Both the position numbers and the translations under genes were made by a program. Below, piece by piece: positions 8,043-16,588 of a stretch of DNA of 64,000 nucleotides. Positions within the stretch are counted from its first letter, which is position 1; every line of letters starts with the position of its first letter. The DNA is from Saccharothrix deserti. Lineage in GTDB: Bacteria; Actinomycetota; Actinomycetes; Mycobacteriales; Pseudonocardiaceae. Location: contig NZ_VKAB01000001.1 in assembly GCF_009769385.1 (NCBI RefSeq), positions 558,001-622,000 on the forward strand, written 5' to 3'. A model generated the notes under the pieces. It was not told where the DNA came from. It saw only the letters and a program-made list of their open reading frames with translations, and searched no databases.

Positions 8043-8741
8043 TCATTCGCCGAACTGCCGCGAGGCCAACTCCTCCACCCGCCGCACGGCCTCCGCGGCG
8101 TCGGCGCCGCTCGCCACGACCTCGACCCGCGCACCTCCCGGCGCACCCAACCCCATCAGCGCCAGCACGCTCTTCCCGTCCGCCTCCTCGTCGCCGAACC
8201 GCACCACCACCGAGGCGTCCAACGGGTCCAAAGCCCGCACCACCAACGCGGCCGGCCGCGCGTGCAGCCCGACGGAGTTGGTCAACTCGATCTCGGCCCG
8301 AACCGAATCCTTCACCAGCCGCAACGCAGGCCCCCCGGACGACGCCGAGCCGGCCCCGGCAGACCCGTCAGCCGAGCCGGACAACGCCGACGAGGCCGCC
8401 GCAGCCACCTCCGCCAACCCCGCACCGCCCTGGGCACGAACGGCCGCCGCCACCGCCCCCTCGACCAACGGCGCGTCCACGACCACCACCGACCCGTCGG
8501 CCTCCTCGGCAGCCATGTCGGCGACCATCTTCGCGCTGCCGAGATCGAACAACACCACCACGCCGTCACCGGAATCGGCCTGCGCGATCGCCTCTCCAAC
8601 GGCCAGGTAATCCGTGCCCAGCCCACCGGACCCGTCACCGCCGGACGGCACGATCGCCACCGAAGGCGCCATCTGCCCGGCCAACTCGGCCACACCCGAC
8701 GCCAACTGCCGACTGTGCGACACCACCACCAGCCCGATCAC
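8043..8741 (-). CDS. dhaM: Dihydroxyacetone kinase phosphotransfer subunit DhaM with C-terminal HPr domain
   Basis: 232 residues. N-terminal EIIA-Man-like domain with active His9 (LVVVSHS) and the VVLFDLGSA strand, an Ala/Ser/Gly linker (about 115-138), then an HPr domain with phosphorylatable His160 in SVGLHARPAALVV and SVLALMGLGAPGGA. It would relay phosphate from PEP through PTS enzyme I (not in the window) to ADP bound on DhaL. The GTG at 8741 overlaps the dhaL stop by four bases (GTGA). Last gene of dhaK-dhaL-dhaM. Confidence 0.93.
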   Translation of the reverse strand: MIGLVVVSHSRQLASGVAELAGQMAPSVAIVPSGGDGSGGLGTDYLAVGEAIAQADSGDGVVVLFDLGSAKMVADMAAEEADGSVVVVDAPLVEGAVAAAVRAQGGAGLAEVAAAASSALSGSADGSAGAGSASSGGPALRLVKDSVRAEIELTNSVGLHARPAALVVRALDPLDASVVVRFGDEEADGKSVLALMGLGAPGGARVEVVASGADAAEAVRRVEELASRQFGE

Positions 8742-9367
8742 CGCGCACGCCCGGCGAACGTCCGCAGCAGCAACGAAGTCGAGCGCGCACCCGGATCGAG
8801 GTGCCCGGCACTGCGCTCACCCAGGTACGACGCACGCCCCTTCCGCGCCACCAACGGCACGGTCGAGTCGGCCCCCAGTTCGGCCGCCTCAGCCGCCGCC
8901 TCCAACACCTCCGCCACCCCGCCACCAGTAGCCGCGACGGACTCCGCAGCCGCCACCGCAGGCGTCAGGGCGTCCACCATCGTCTTGTCCCCCAACTCCG
9001 CCTTACCCCGCGCCACGACACCCTCCAGCGCCGCCCGCAACGCCGCCGCCACCACGGCGCCGTCCATCGACGCGACGTCACCGACCGACGTGGCGGCACG
9101 CAGGAACGCCGTCCCGTACAGCGGCCCAGCCGCCCCACCGACCGTCGAGATCAACGTCGTGGCCGCCAACCGCAGCACCCCACCGGGCGACGAGGGCACG
9201 TTCCCGTCCAGTTTGGACACCAGCGCGGTGAACCCCCGGGCCATGTTCTCGCCGTGGTCGCCGTCGCCGATCTCCCGGTCCAACCGGATCAGCTCGTCGC
9301 GGTGCTCGACCACGACCGCCGCCACCGCCCGCATCGCGTCCGCGACGGACTCCGCCGTGCAGTCCAT
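8738..9367 (-). CDS. dhaL: Dihydroxyacetone kinase ADP/nucleotide-binding subunit DhaL
   Basis: 209 residues from ATG 9367. The nucleotide and Mg site is shown by LIRLDREIGDGDHGENMARGF, followed by STVGGAAGPLYGTAF and the C-terminal DPGARSTSLLL. It holds the adenine nucleotide that accepts phosphate from DhaM and passes it to dihydroxyacetone on DhaK. The start shares one base with the dhaK stop (TGATG), so it is translationally coupled. Confidence 0.93.
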   Translation of the reverse strand: MDCTAESVADAMRAVAAVVVEHRDELIRLDREIGDGDHGENMARGFTALVSKLDGNVPSSPGGVLRLAATTLISTVGGAAGPLYGTAFLRAATSVGDVASMDGAVVAAALRAALEGVVARGKAELGDKTMVDALTPAVAAAESVAATGGGVAEVLEAAAEAAELGADSTVPLVARKGRASYLGERSAGHLDPGARSTSLLLRTFAGRAR

Positions 9368-10368
9368 CAGACGCCCCACCGCAGCGCCGGGGTGTGCACG
9401 GGCGCGTCCCACAGCTCGACCATCTCGTCGTCCAGCTTGAGCAGGGTCAGGCTCATGCCCTGCATCTCCAGGCTCGTGATGTACGGGCCGACCAGCCGCC
9501 GTTCCACCGTGATCCCCCGTTCCGCCAGGAGCCGTTCCGCGATGCCGTGCGCCAGGTACAGCTCGATCAACGGCGTGCCGCCCATCGAGTTGGTGAACAG
9601 CAGCACCCGATCCCCTTCGCCGAACGGCAGGTCCTCCACGATCGGGTCCAACAACGCCGGCACCAACACCTCGGCCGACCCCACCGGCACCCGCTGCCGG
9701 CCGGGCTCACCGTGGATCCCGATGCCCAGTTCCATCTCGTCGTCGGCCAGGGTGAACGACGGCTCACCCGCGTGCGGCACCGTGCACGCGGTCAGCGCCA
9801 ACCCCATCGACCGCACCTGCGAGATGACCCGCCGCGCCAACGCCTCACACCCGTCGAGATCGACCCCGCGTTCAGCGGCGGCGCCGACGATCTTCTCCAA
9901 CAGCACCGTCCCGCCCACACCACGCCGACCGGCCGTGTAGAGCGAGTCCTTGACCGCGACGTCGTCGTCGATCACGACCGTGCGCACGTCCACGCCGTCA
10001 GCCGCGGCGAGTTCGGCGGCGGTTTCGAAGTTCAGCACGTCACCGGTGTAGTTCTTCACGATCAACAACGCCCCGGCCCCGCCGTCGGTGCGCGTCACGG
10101 CCGCCGCCACCTGATCGGGCGTGGGCGAGGTGAACACCGCGCCGGGACAGGCCGCGTCCAGCATCCCCCGCCCGACGAACCCCCCGTGCAACGGCTCGTG
10201 CCCCGAACCGCCACCGGAGATCAAGGCCACCTTGCGCGGCACCGGGGCGTCCGCCCGCACCACCACGGCCGGCTCGTACTGGACGTCCAAGAGGTCGGCG
10301 TGCGCGAGCGCCATACCGCGCAACGCGTCCACCACCACGGTCGCCGGATCGTTGATGATCTTCTTCAC
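9367..10368 (-). CDS. dhaK: Dihydroxyacetone kinase substrate-binding subunit DhaK
   Basis: 333 residues. Phosphate-loop-like GGGSGHEP (52-59), LIVKNYTGDVLNF and the His that forms the hemiaminal with dihydroxyacetone (His219 in GIGIHGEPG). It makes dihydroxyacetone phosphate with DhaL and DhaM, feeding glycolysis. Start GTG 10368 has GGGAGGT 7-8 bases upstream. First gene of the operon; no DhaR/DhaS-type regulator is adjacent. Confidence 0.94.
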   Translation of the reverse strand: MKKIINDPATVVVDALRGMALAHADLLDVQYEPAVVVRADAPVPRKVALISGGGSGHEPLHGGFVGRGMLDAACPGAVFTSPTPDQVAAAVTRTDGGAGALLIVKNYTGDVLNFETAAELAAADGVDVRTVVIDDDVAVKDSLYTAGRRGVGGTVLLEKIVGAAAERGVDLDGCEALARRVISQVRSMGLALTACTVPHAGEPSFTLADDEMELGIGIHGEPGRQRVPVGSAEVLVPALLDPIVEDLPFGEGDRVLLFTNSMGGTPLIELYLAHGIAERLLAERGITVERRLVGPYITSLEMQGMSLTLLKLDDEMVELWDAPVHTPALRWGV

Positions 10369-10437
10369 GGGTGACCTCCCGATCGACGCTGATCACCCCA
10401 TTACTACTCCACCGCGCGCCACCCGGAAAGCGGAAGC

Positions 10438-10456
10438 TAAGGTCAGGCAAACCTAA
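10438..10456. promoter_or_regulatory. Iron box (IdeR/DmdR/DtxR-type operator)
   Basis: TAAGGTCAGGCAAACCTAA, a 19-bp interrupted palindrome close to the actinobacterial iron box TTAGGTTAGGCTAACCTAA. It lies 43 bases before the start of a truncated siderophore-binding lipoprotein, the expected target. Confidence 0.7.
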
Positions 10457-10498
10457 GAACAGCTGGTCAGTGACGTGGAGTAGCGGAGGAACCCCGGA

Positions 10499-10978
10499 GT
10501 GTCGAACACCAGGATCGCGGCCCTGCTCGTCGCCGCCCTCACCCTCAGCGCGTGCGGCCAGACCGACACACCGACCGACAAGCCCGCAGTGGCCCAGGGC
10601 GGCTCGGAGTTCGCCGAGGCGGGCGAGAAGAGCGCCGGGTTCGGCACCGACGCCGAGCCGGGCCAGTTCCCCCGGACGATCAAGCACGCCATGGGTGAGA
10701 CGGTCATCGAGAAGCGCCCGGAACGCGTGGTCGTCCTCGACGGCGGCGAGCTGGACAACGTGGTCGCGCTGGGCATCAAGCCGGTCGGCGTCGCCTTCCC
10801 CGACGGCGCGCCCACGATGCCGACCTACGGCGGTGGCCGTCGAGCCGGACCGGACCCAGCACCCCACCGAACCAAAACCAGACCGCACCGGACCGGACCT
10901 ACCGCCCGTACAGCACCCGAACCAGCCGCAAAACGTGCCGGATCGTCCGCGACCCCCGGTCGTAAGTCATCGGGTTGA
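10499..10978 (+). pseudogene. Truncated iron-siderophore ABC transporter binding lipoprotein
   Basis: GTG start with GGAGGA 8 bases upstream, lipoprotein signal MSNTRIAALLVAALTLSAC, then a normal periplasmic-binding-protein beginning (TIKHAMGETVIEKRPERVVV, ELDNVVALGIKPVGVAFPDG, PTMPTY). Homology-like sequence stops near base 10838, about 113 residues in; full proteins have about 320-340. The remaining codons to 10978 are Arg/Pro/Thr-rich, look unselected, and run into the 3' end of the convergent aldehyde dehydrogenase gene. The lost 3' part suggests deletion when the region was rearranged. Confidence 0.8.
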
Positions 10979-12404
10979 GCAGCGCCGAGAACCGCTTCCG
11001 CGTCACCGAGTGGGCATACGTGAACTCACGAAGCCCATCCTCCCCGTGAACCCGCCCAAACCCGGACGCACCAACCCCACCGAACGGCAATCCGGGCACC
11101 GACGCATAAGCCAGCACCGCGTTCACCGACACCATCCCGCACCGCAGCTTGCCCGCCAACTCCTCACCCCGGTTGCGCGAGAACACCGCCGCGCCCAACC
11201 CATACGCCAACGAGTTCGCCTGCCGAACCGCCTCGTCAGCGTCCGCAACCCGGTTGACCACCAACGTCGGCCCGAACGTCTCCTCAGTGGACGCCGTCGA
11301 ATCCGCAGGCACGTCCACCAACACCACCGGCTCGACATACGGCGGCCGGATCGACTCCAACCCACCCACGACCGCCCGCCCGCCACGCTCCAACGCGTCG
11401 GCGACGTGCGACTGGATGATGTCCACCTGCTTGGGCATGGTGATCGGCCCGAAATCGGCGTTCGGCTCGCCACCCGGCCGCAGCTTCGCCGCCTTCTCCG
11501 TCACCAGCGCAACGAACTCGTCGTACACGGCATCAGCGACGTAGACCCGCTCCACCCCGGCACACGTCTGCCCGGCGTTGAAGATCCCACCCCACACCGC
11601 ACCCTCGGCCGCCGCCTTCACGTCGGCGTCCTCGGCCACGATCATCGGATCCTTGCCGCCGCACTCCAGCAACACCGGCGTCAACGACGCCGCACACGCC
11701 GCCATGATCTTCTTACCCGTAGGCGTAGACCCGGTGAACGCCAGTTTGTCCACACCGGACGCACACAGAGCAGCACCGGTCTCACCGAACCCGGTCACCA
11801 CCTGGAACACCGGGAACTCCGGTACGACCTCACCGAACGTCGAAGCCAGGAACACACCCACCCCAGGCGTGAACTCGGACGGCTTGAACACCACCGTGTT
11901 GCCCGCGGCCAGCGCATAAGCAATCGACCCCATGGGCGTGAACGCCGGGTAGTTCCACGGCCCGATCACCCCGACCACACCCAGCGGCCGGTACTCCAGG
12001 GTCGCCGCGTGGTTGTACATGAGCAGTCCGGGCGAGACCTTGCGCTTGCCCAGCACCTTCGGCGCGTGCTTGGCGGCCCAGTGCAGGTGGTCGATGACCA
12101 GCGCCAGCTCGGTCCGCGCGTCGTCGGCCGACTTGCCGGTCTCCGAGCTGATCAGCGTCTGGAACTCGTCCAGCCGTTTGACCAGCAGCCTGCGCCACGC
12201 GTCCAGCCGGGCGCGCCTGCCGTCGAAGCCCAGCCCGGCCCAGAACGCCGACGCGTCCCGCGCCACGCGCACCGCCTCGCGCACGTCGTCCTCCGACGCC
12301 ACCGGGTGGTGGGCGATGACCTCACCGGTGCGGGGGTCGAGCGAGGCGAACCGCCGCTGCTCCTCGTCGGCCCGCGCAGGAGTGGTGGGAGCGGTCTGCG
12401 TCAT
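10899..12404 (-). CDS. NAD(P)-dependent aldehyde dehydrogenase (succinate-semialdehyde dehydrogenase-like)
   Basis: 501 residues from ATG 12404 with GGAGGG just upstream. Rossmann and catalytic parts are intact: VIGPWNYPAFTP, NTVVFKPSEFTP, FTGSTPTGKKIM, general-base Glu247 (LLECGGKDP), nucleophile Cys281 (NAGQTCAG) and ETFGPTLVV. The C-terminal extension (residues after about 470) resembles the membrane-associated or fatty-aldehyde group of ALDHs. It oxidises an aldehyde to the acid; exact substrate uncertain. A perfect palindrome lies 32 bases upstream of the start. Confidence 0.9.
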   Translation of the reverse strand: MTQTAPTTPARADEEQRRFASLDPRTGEVIAHHPVASEDDVREAVRVARDASAFWAGLGFDGRRARLDAWRRLLVKRLDEFQTLISSETGKSADDARTELALVIDHLHWAAKHAPKVLGKRKVSPGLLMYNHAATLEYRPLGVVGVIGPWNYPAFTPMGSIAYALAAGNTVVFKPSEFTPGVGVFLASTFGEVVPEFPVFQVVTGFGETGAALCASGVDKLAFTGSTPTGKKIMAACAASLTPVLLECGGKDPMIVAEDADVKAAAEGAVWGGIFNAGQTCAGVERVYVADAVYDEFVALVTEKAAKLRPGGEPNADFGPITMPKQVDIIQSHVADALERGGRAVVGGLESIRPPYVEPVVLVDVPADSTASTEETFGPTLVVNRVADADEAVRQANSLAYGLGAAVFSRNRGEELAGKLRCGMVSVNAVLAYASVPGLPFGGVGASGFGRVHGEDGLREFTYAHSVTRKRFSALLNPMTYDRGSRTIRHVLRLVRVLYGR

Positions 12405-12436
12405 CGGGCCCTCCAAGCACAAAGCACAACGCGGGT

Positions 12437-12452
12437 GTTACTGGACAGTAAC
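12437..12452. promoter_or_regulatory. Perfect 16-bp palindromic operator
   Basis: GTTACTGGACAGTAAC: arms GTTACTG/CAGTAAC around a 2-bp centre, typical of a TetR-type operator. Similar sites occur at 26492-26506 and 62153-62168. Confidence 0.55.
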
Positions 12453-12485
12453 GGGCAACTGAGGGCGATGTCAGCCCCCGTTCAG

Positions 12486-12538
12486 CCCTTCGGGATCTTC
12501 CCCGACGAGCTCACCCCTTCGGGATCTTCCCGACGAGC
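12486..12538. repeat. Direct repeat duplicating the 3' end of the DUF3558 gene
   Basis: Copies at 12486-12510 and 12515-12538 are identical apart from one extra C (CCCTTCGGGATCTTCC...). The second copy encodes the C-terminus VGKIPKG and the first lies past the stop codon: a local tandem duplication. Confidence 0.7.
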
Positions 12539-13518
12539 GCCTTGGCAAACGCCACGGCCGACGCACACCGGTCGAACTGGCTCTCCTTCGGCCCGGCCGA
12601 CTTCACCTCGACCAGCTCGCCGTCGTTGTCGTCGCCGGCCAGCTGCACCCACTTGACCTCGCACGACGGGAACGCCGTGGTGCTCGACACCTGGTAGCCG
12701 GTGACACCGCCGCCCAGGTCGACCTCGGTCTGGCCCTTGTCGAACTCGCGGTCGTCGGGGATGAACGTCTCACGGAAGCCCAGCGACAGCTCGCGGTCGT
12801 CGCCCACCCAGGCGCAACTGTGCAGCCCGTACGGGTACAAACGGTAATCGGCGCCCGCCGCCGCGTCGACCGCCGCCTTGTCCGGCAGTGTGCACGGGTC
12901 GAGCGTGATCAGCGAACCCTTGGCGGCCGTCCGGGTCGCCGCGCGGTCCTTGATCTGCTTGACCACCGACTCGGCCACCTCCCGGCCGGGCGCGCACGCG
13001 TCACCGTCCTCGTAGCCGATCTGCACGGTGATGCCCAGGCCCGGCTTCTCCTGCGTGATCACCGAGACGAAGCACGCGCTGTTCTCCAGCGTCTGCTCGT
13101 GGCTGCGCAGGCCGGCGAGCTGCTTGTCCGCGTTCTTCAGCTCGCTGGTCATGGTCTGGCCGAGCTCGACGGTGACCGCGAGGTCCTTGCCCGCCTTGTC
13201 CTTCATGAAGTTGGAGCACCGGCTGAACCCGCTGCGCGACCGGTCGCCCGGCGTGCCGAACCGCTTGAGCACGTCCTCGTCCAGCAGCTCGCACGGGTCG
13301 GTCAGGCGCAGCTTGTCCGCCGCGAACGCCGGGTCGACCGGCTTCCCGTCCGGCGCCGGTGTGTTCCGGGTGGCGGTCTCGGACGGGTCGGAGACGTTCT
13401 CGGCGTTGGCCGGGATCGTGGTGCGCGGGAACCTCTGCTTGGCGAGATCCGCCCCGGCGCAGCCGGCCAGCAGGAGGATCGCGCTCAGGACGGCGACGAG
13501 ACGGGGCACGACGTGCAC
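12511..13518 (-). CDS. DUF3558-type lipoprotein, two-domain
   Basis: 335 residues from GTG 13518, which has GGGAG 5 bases upstream; an ATG at 13539 is an alternative. Lipoprotein signal VPRLVAVLSAILLLAGC, then a linker and two similar Cys-containing halves: DPCELLDEDVLKRFG ... SRCSNF ... NSACFV ... GDACAPG, and DPCTLPDKAAVDAAAG ... HSCAWV ... PSCEVKW ... DRCASAVAFAKALVG. The internal duplication of the DUF3558 pattern is visible by eye. Expected on the outer face of the membrane; role unknown. Not obviously in an operon. Confidence 0.8.
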   Translation of the reverse strand: MHVVPRLVAVLSAILLLAGCAGADLAKQRFPRTTIPANAENVSDPSETATRNTPAPDGKPVDPAFAADKLRLTDPCELLDEDVLKRFGTPGDRSRSGFSRCSNFMKDKAGKDLAVTVELGQTMTSELKNADKQLAGLRSHEQTLENSACFVSVITQEKPGLGITVQIGYEDGDACAPGREVAESVVKQIKDRAATRTAAKGSLITLDPCTLPDKAAVDAAAGADYRLYPYGLHSCAWVGDDRELSLGFRETFIPDDREFDKGQTEVDLGGGVTGYQVSSTTAFPSCEVKWVQLAGDDNDGELVEVKSAGPKESQFDRCASAVAFAKALVGKIPKG

Positions 13519-13650
13519 GGTAGCTCCCGACTCCGACATCCGTGGCCGGAACCCTGTGTCAGTCCTCACGGCGGCGTTCAGGAACGATCCAGAAGATCAA
13601 CGCGCTGAACCAGGTGACCCTGATGGACAACCCGACGAGAGGAACATCGA

Positions 13651-13734
13651 ATGCGCAACCGCATCCGACGCGCCGTCCGCTGGCTCGACGCGTGGACCGT
13701 CGAGGCGTTCAACCCGGTCTACCCGCGGCGCTGA
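13651..13734 (+). CDS. Possible 27-residue basic peptide
   Basis: ATG preceded by AGAGGA about 7 bases upstream; product MRNRIRRAVRWLDAWTVEAF with the tail NPVYPRR. An amphipathic helix with Arg and Trp is suggested. It overlaps the end of the convergent gene at 13719 by 16 bases. No family recognised; could be a chance ORF. Confidence 0.35.
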   Translation: MRNRIRRAVRWLDAWTVEAFNPVYPRR

Positions 13735-13994
13735 CCGCCCCCACCCCCGCTATCCCCGCCCGATGTTTCCGGGTCGGGCACGATGACGGGCCGCATGGTC
13801 GCCCAGACGGCGAACACCGCCGACAAGGCGACCATGCCCACACCCGACCACAGGTTGATGTTGAGCCCGTCCGCTTTGGCCAGGTCGGACTCGTCGGTGA
13901 AGCCGAGCCCGACCACCACCAGCACCACGCCGTAGATGGCGAAGAGCACCGCGATCACCAGTCGCAGGTCGAACAGACCGGCCTTGTGCGCCAT
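13719..13994 (-). CDS. Small two-helix membrane protein downstream of the symporter
   Basis: 91 residues. Two hydrophobic segments (LVIAVLFAIYGVVLVVVGLG and VGMVALSAVFAVWATMRPVI) and a Gly-rich cytoplasmic tail (GGDSGGGGGQRRG). It begins 18 bases after the stop of the SSS symporter on the same strand, so it is probably co-transcribed and may be an accessory subunit of the transporter. This layout is often seen with sodium/solute symporters of actinomycetes; the functional link is inferred. Confidence 0.75.
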   Translation of the reverse strand: MAHKAGLFDLRLVIAVLFAIYGVVLVVVGLGFTDESDLAKADGLNINLWSGVGMVALSAVFAVWATMRPVIVPDPETSGGDSGGGGGQRRG

Positions 13995-14011
13995 GACGAC
14001 CCAGACCTCCC

Positions 14012-15697
14012 TCAGCCGAAGATGATGTTGAGCACGGCGGTCAGCACCAGCACGCCGACACCCAGCAGCACCGGCGACCGGTACCACCCGGCGTCCTCAC
14101 CGGTGGTGGAGTGCCTGCGGTCCTCCTTGGGCGTCAGGCTGTAGACCAGCCCGACCAACCGTTCCTCCGGCACCGGCCGGGTGAACGAGGTGACCGCCAC
14201 GCTGACCACGACGTCGACCGCGAACGCCACACCCGCGCCGAGGAAGCTGGCGCCCTGGCCCGGCAGGTCGAGCACGCCGGTCTCGGCGAGCACGAACACC
14301 GCCACCGCGCCGAGCGTGCCCGCGACCAGGCCGGCCCAGCCCGCCGCCGCCGACATCCGCTTCCAGAACATGGCCAGGATGAACGTGGCGAACAGCGGCG
14401 CGTTGAAGAACGAGAACAGCGCCTGGATGTAGTCCATGATGTTGCCGTAGCCGGCGGCGAGGAACGCCGTCCCGATCGCGATCACCGTGCCGCCGATCGT
14501 GGCCAGCCGACCGACACGCAGGTAGTACTCGTCCGGCCGGTCCGTGCGGATGTAGTCCTGCCACAGGTCGTAGGTGAACACGGTGTTGAAGCTCGACACG
14601 TTCGCCGCGACACCCGCCATGAACGACGCCATCAGACCCGTGATCGCGATGCCGAGCATGCCGTTGGGCAGCAGCTCGCCGATCAACGCGGGCAGCGCGT
14701 TGTTGTAGACGGCGCCGGAACTGTCGTCACCGGCCTTGAGCGCCACCATCTCCGGCACGACCAGCGCGGCGATGATGCCCGGGATGACGATCACGAACGG
14801 GATCAGCATCTTGGGGTACGCGCCGATGATCGGCGTGCGCCGGGCGGCGGACATGCTCTTGGCCGACAGCGCGCGCTGCACCTCGGCGAAGTTCGTCGTC
14901 CAATACCCGAACGACAACACGAACCCGAGCCCGAACACGATGCCGATCACGCTGAGCACCGGGTTCTGGATCCCGGTCAGCTCGGTCGCCGGCCACGCGG
15001 ACAGCTGCTCGGCCCCGCCGGGACCGCCGGTGACCTTGTCGACCAGGCCCTGCCAGCCGCCGACCTTGTGCAGGCCGACGATCGTCAGCGGCAGCAGCGC
15101 GGCGACGATCACGAAGAACTGCAGCACCTCGTTGTAGATGGCCGCCGACAGGCCGCCCAACGTCGTGTACGCGAGCACGATCAGCGCGGCGGCGACCACC
15201 GAGAACGGGATCGGCCAGCCGAGCATGAGGTTCAGCAGGAACGCCAGCGCGTACAGGTTCACGCCCGCGATCAGCACCTGCGCGGCGGCGAAGCTGATCG
15301 CGTTGACCAGGTGCGCGCCCTTGCCGAAGCGGCGGCGCAGGAACTCGGGGACGCTGCGGACCTTGGAGCCGTAGTAGAACGGCATCATCACCAGGCCGAG
15401 GAACACCATGGCCGGGATCGCGCCGATCCAGTAGTAGTGCACGGTCGCCATGCCGTACTGCGCGCCGTTGGCCGCCATGCCGAGCAGTTCGATCGCGCCG
15501 AGGTTGGCCGAGATGAACGCCAGGCCGGTCACCCACGCGGGCAGGGAACGTCCGGAGAGCAGGAAGTCCAGGCTGGACGAGACGGATCTGCGGGCGAGGA
15601 AGCCGATGCCGAGCACGAAGACGAAGTAGACCGCCAGCAGGGTGTAGTCCAACGGACCGGCGTCCAACTTGAGATCAACCTGGGCCAGCACGACGGG
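14012..15697 (-). CDS. Sodium:solute symporter (SSS family, SGLT-like)
   Basis: 561 residues from GTG 15697 (GGAGG about 10 bases upstream). Many hydrophobic segments; SSS signatures SLDFLLSGRSLPAWVTGLA, ANLGAIELLGMAANGAQYGM and FGYWTTNFAEVQRALSAKSM, and LMASFMAGVAANVSSFNTVF, where sodium-binding residues sit in this family. The GAIELLG motif points to the sugar (SGLT/vSGLT) branch over proline or pantothenate carriers; the substrate is not determined. The small membrane protein gene follows. Divergent from the DUF1906 gene. Confidence 0.88.
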   Translation of the reverse strand, partial: PVVLAQVDLKLDAGPLDYTLLAVYFVFVLGIGFLARRSVSSSLDFLLSGRSLPAWVTGLAFISANLGAIELLGMAANGAQYGMATVHYYWIGAIPAMVFLGLVMMPFYYGSKVRSVPEFLRRRFGKGAHLVNAISFAAAQVLIAGVNLYALAFLLNLMLGWPIPFSVVAAALIVLAYTTLGGLSAAIYNEVLQFFVIVAALLPLTIVGLHKVGGWQGLVDKVTGGPGGAEQLSAWPATELTGIQNPVLSVIGIVFGLGFVLSFGYWTTNFAEVQRALSAKSMSAARRTPIIGAYPKMLIPFVIVIPGIIAALVVPEMVALKAGDDSSGAVYNNALPALIGELLPNGMLGIAITGLMASFMAGVAANVSSFNTVFTYDLWQDYIRTDRPDEYYLRVGRLATIGGTVIAIGTAFLAAGYGNIMDYIQALFSFFNAPLFATFILAMFWKRMSAAAGWAGLVAGTLGAVAVFVLAETGVLDLPGQGASFLGAGVAFAVDVVVSVAVTSFTRPVPEERLVGLVYSLTPKEDRRHSTTGEDAGWYRSPVLLGVGVLVLTAVLNIIFG

Positions 15698-15856
15698 CAC
15701 CTCCGCCCACCTCCCCTGATCACACAATATCAAACATCATCAAACACTACTCCACAACCGATCACGCTGACACCGAATGGACCCCTGCATGATCCGCCGG
15801 TTTGAACTACCCAGGCCTAAACCTCGTACTCCCGGAGGTAACTCCTGGAGGTGATC

Positions 15857-16588
15857 GTGCCGACCGTCACTGCTTACGGCGCCGACTACGCCGCACGCGA
15901 GCTGATGCCGTGGGAACTGGCCGAGTACACCCGCACCGGCGGGTACGACCTGCGGTTCCTGATCCGCCACATCGGCTATCCAGGCAACCCGAGGTGCGTC
16001 AGCCACCACCGCGGAGCACTGGCGAAGCACCGGGCCGACGGCAGGCTCGTGCTGCTGTACCACCAGATCGGCGACGACGACTTCGCCGGCGGGCACGACG
16101 CCGGGCGGGCGCACGCGCTGGCCGCGTTGACCGACGCGAGGGCCGAGGGCTATCCCGAACACCTGCCGTTCGTGTTCGTGTGCGGTTCGGAGCTGTCCCG
16201 TTCGTTCACCCTGGCGACCGTGTTGGACTACCTGCAGGGCGCGGCGGAGGTCGTCGGCATCACCCGCACCTGGTGTTCGGCCGGCGCGGACATCGTGCAC
16301 GCCGCGCAGGACCGGGGCGCGGCAGCCGGGTTCGTCCTCACCGGCGACGAGTCGGGCGTCCGCGAGGGCATCGCGTTCCACCGCTCGAACGAGGGCATGA
16401 TCTACCCCGGCCGGATCGAGGCGGGGTTGCTCAAGGCCTACGTGGACCTGGCCGATTTCGAGGGCGAGGGCCCGGAGGTGCCCGAGGTGGCGAGGCTGGC
16501 CGACCACCTGGCGAAGCGGTTCGCGCTGCGCCGGGAAGAAGTGCTGGACGAGCTCTACCGGGTGAGGACGAACGGCGTCTCGGCGTAG
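15857..16588 (+). CDS. DUF1906 glycoside hydrolase-like protein (Rv2525c-like)
   Basis: 243 residues from GTG 15857 (GGAGG at 15847-15851). TIM-barrel-like layout: GGYDLRFLIRHIGYPGNPR, RLVLLYHQIGDDDF, GHDAGRAHALAAL, LPFVFVCGSELS, GAAEVVGITRTWCSAG. The family resembles glycosyl hydrolases and is thought to act on cell-wall polymers, but no enzymatic activity is firmly known. There is no signal peptide or Tat motif at this start, unlike Rv2525c, so it may be cytoplasmic or intended for handling internalised material. Its 3' end overlaps the convergent lipoprotein gene by 34 bases. Confidence 0.75.
   Translation: MPTVTAYGADYAARELMPWELAEYTRTGGYDLRFLIRHIGYPGNPRCVSHHRGALAKHRADGRLVLLYHQIGDDDFAGGHDAGRAHALAALTDARAEGYPEHLPFVFVCGSELSRSFTLATVLDYLQGAAEVVGITRTWCSAGADIVHAAQDRGAAAGFVLTGDESGVREGIAFHRSNEGMIYPGRIEAGLLKAYVDLADFEGEGPEVPEVARLADHLAKRFALRREEVLDELYRVRTNGVSA

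Noticed and set aside
8043..10368. Glycerol-type operon regulator or aldolase next to dhaKLM
   Set aside because: No such gene is present; flanking genes are a dehydrogenase and a truncated iron-transport lipoprotein unrelated to dihydroxyacetone.
14111..15805. 564-codon open frame opposite the SSS symporter
   Set aside because: Product is Arg/His/Gln-rich antisense of a clear membrane transporter gene.
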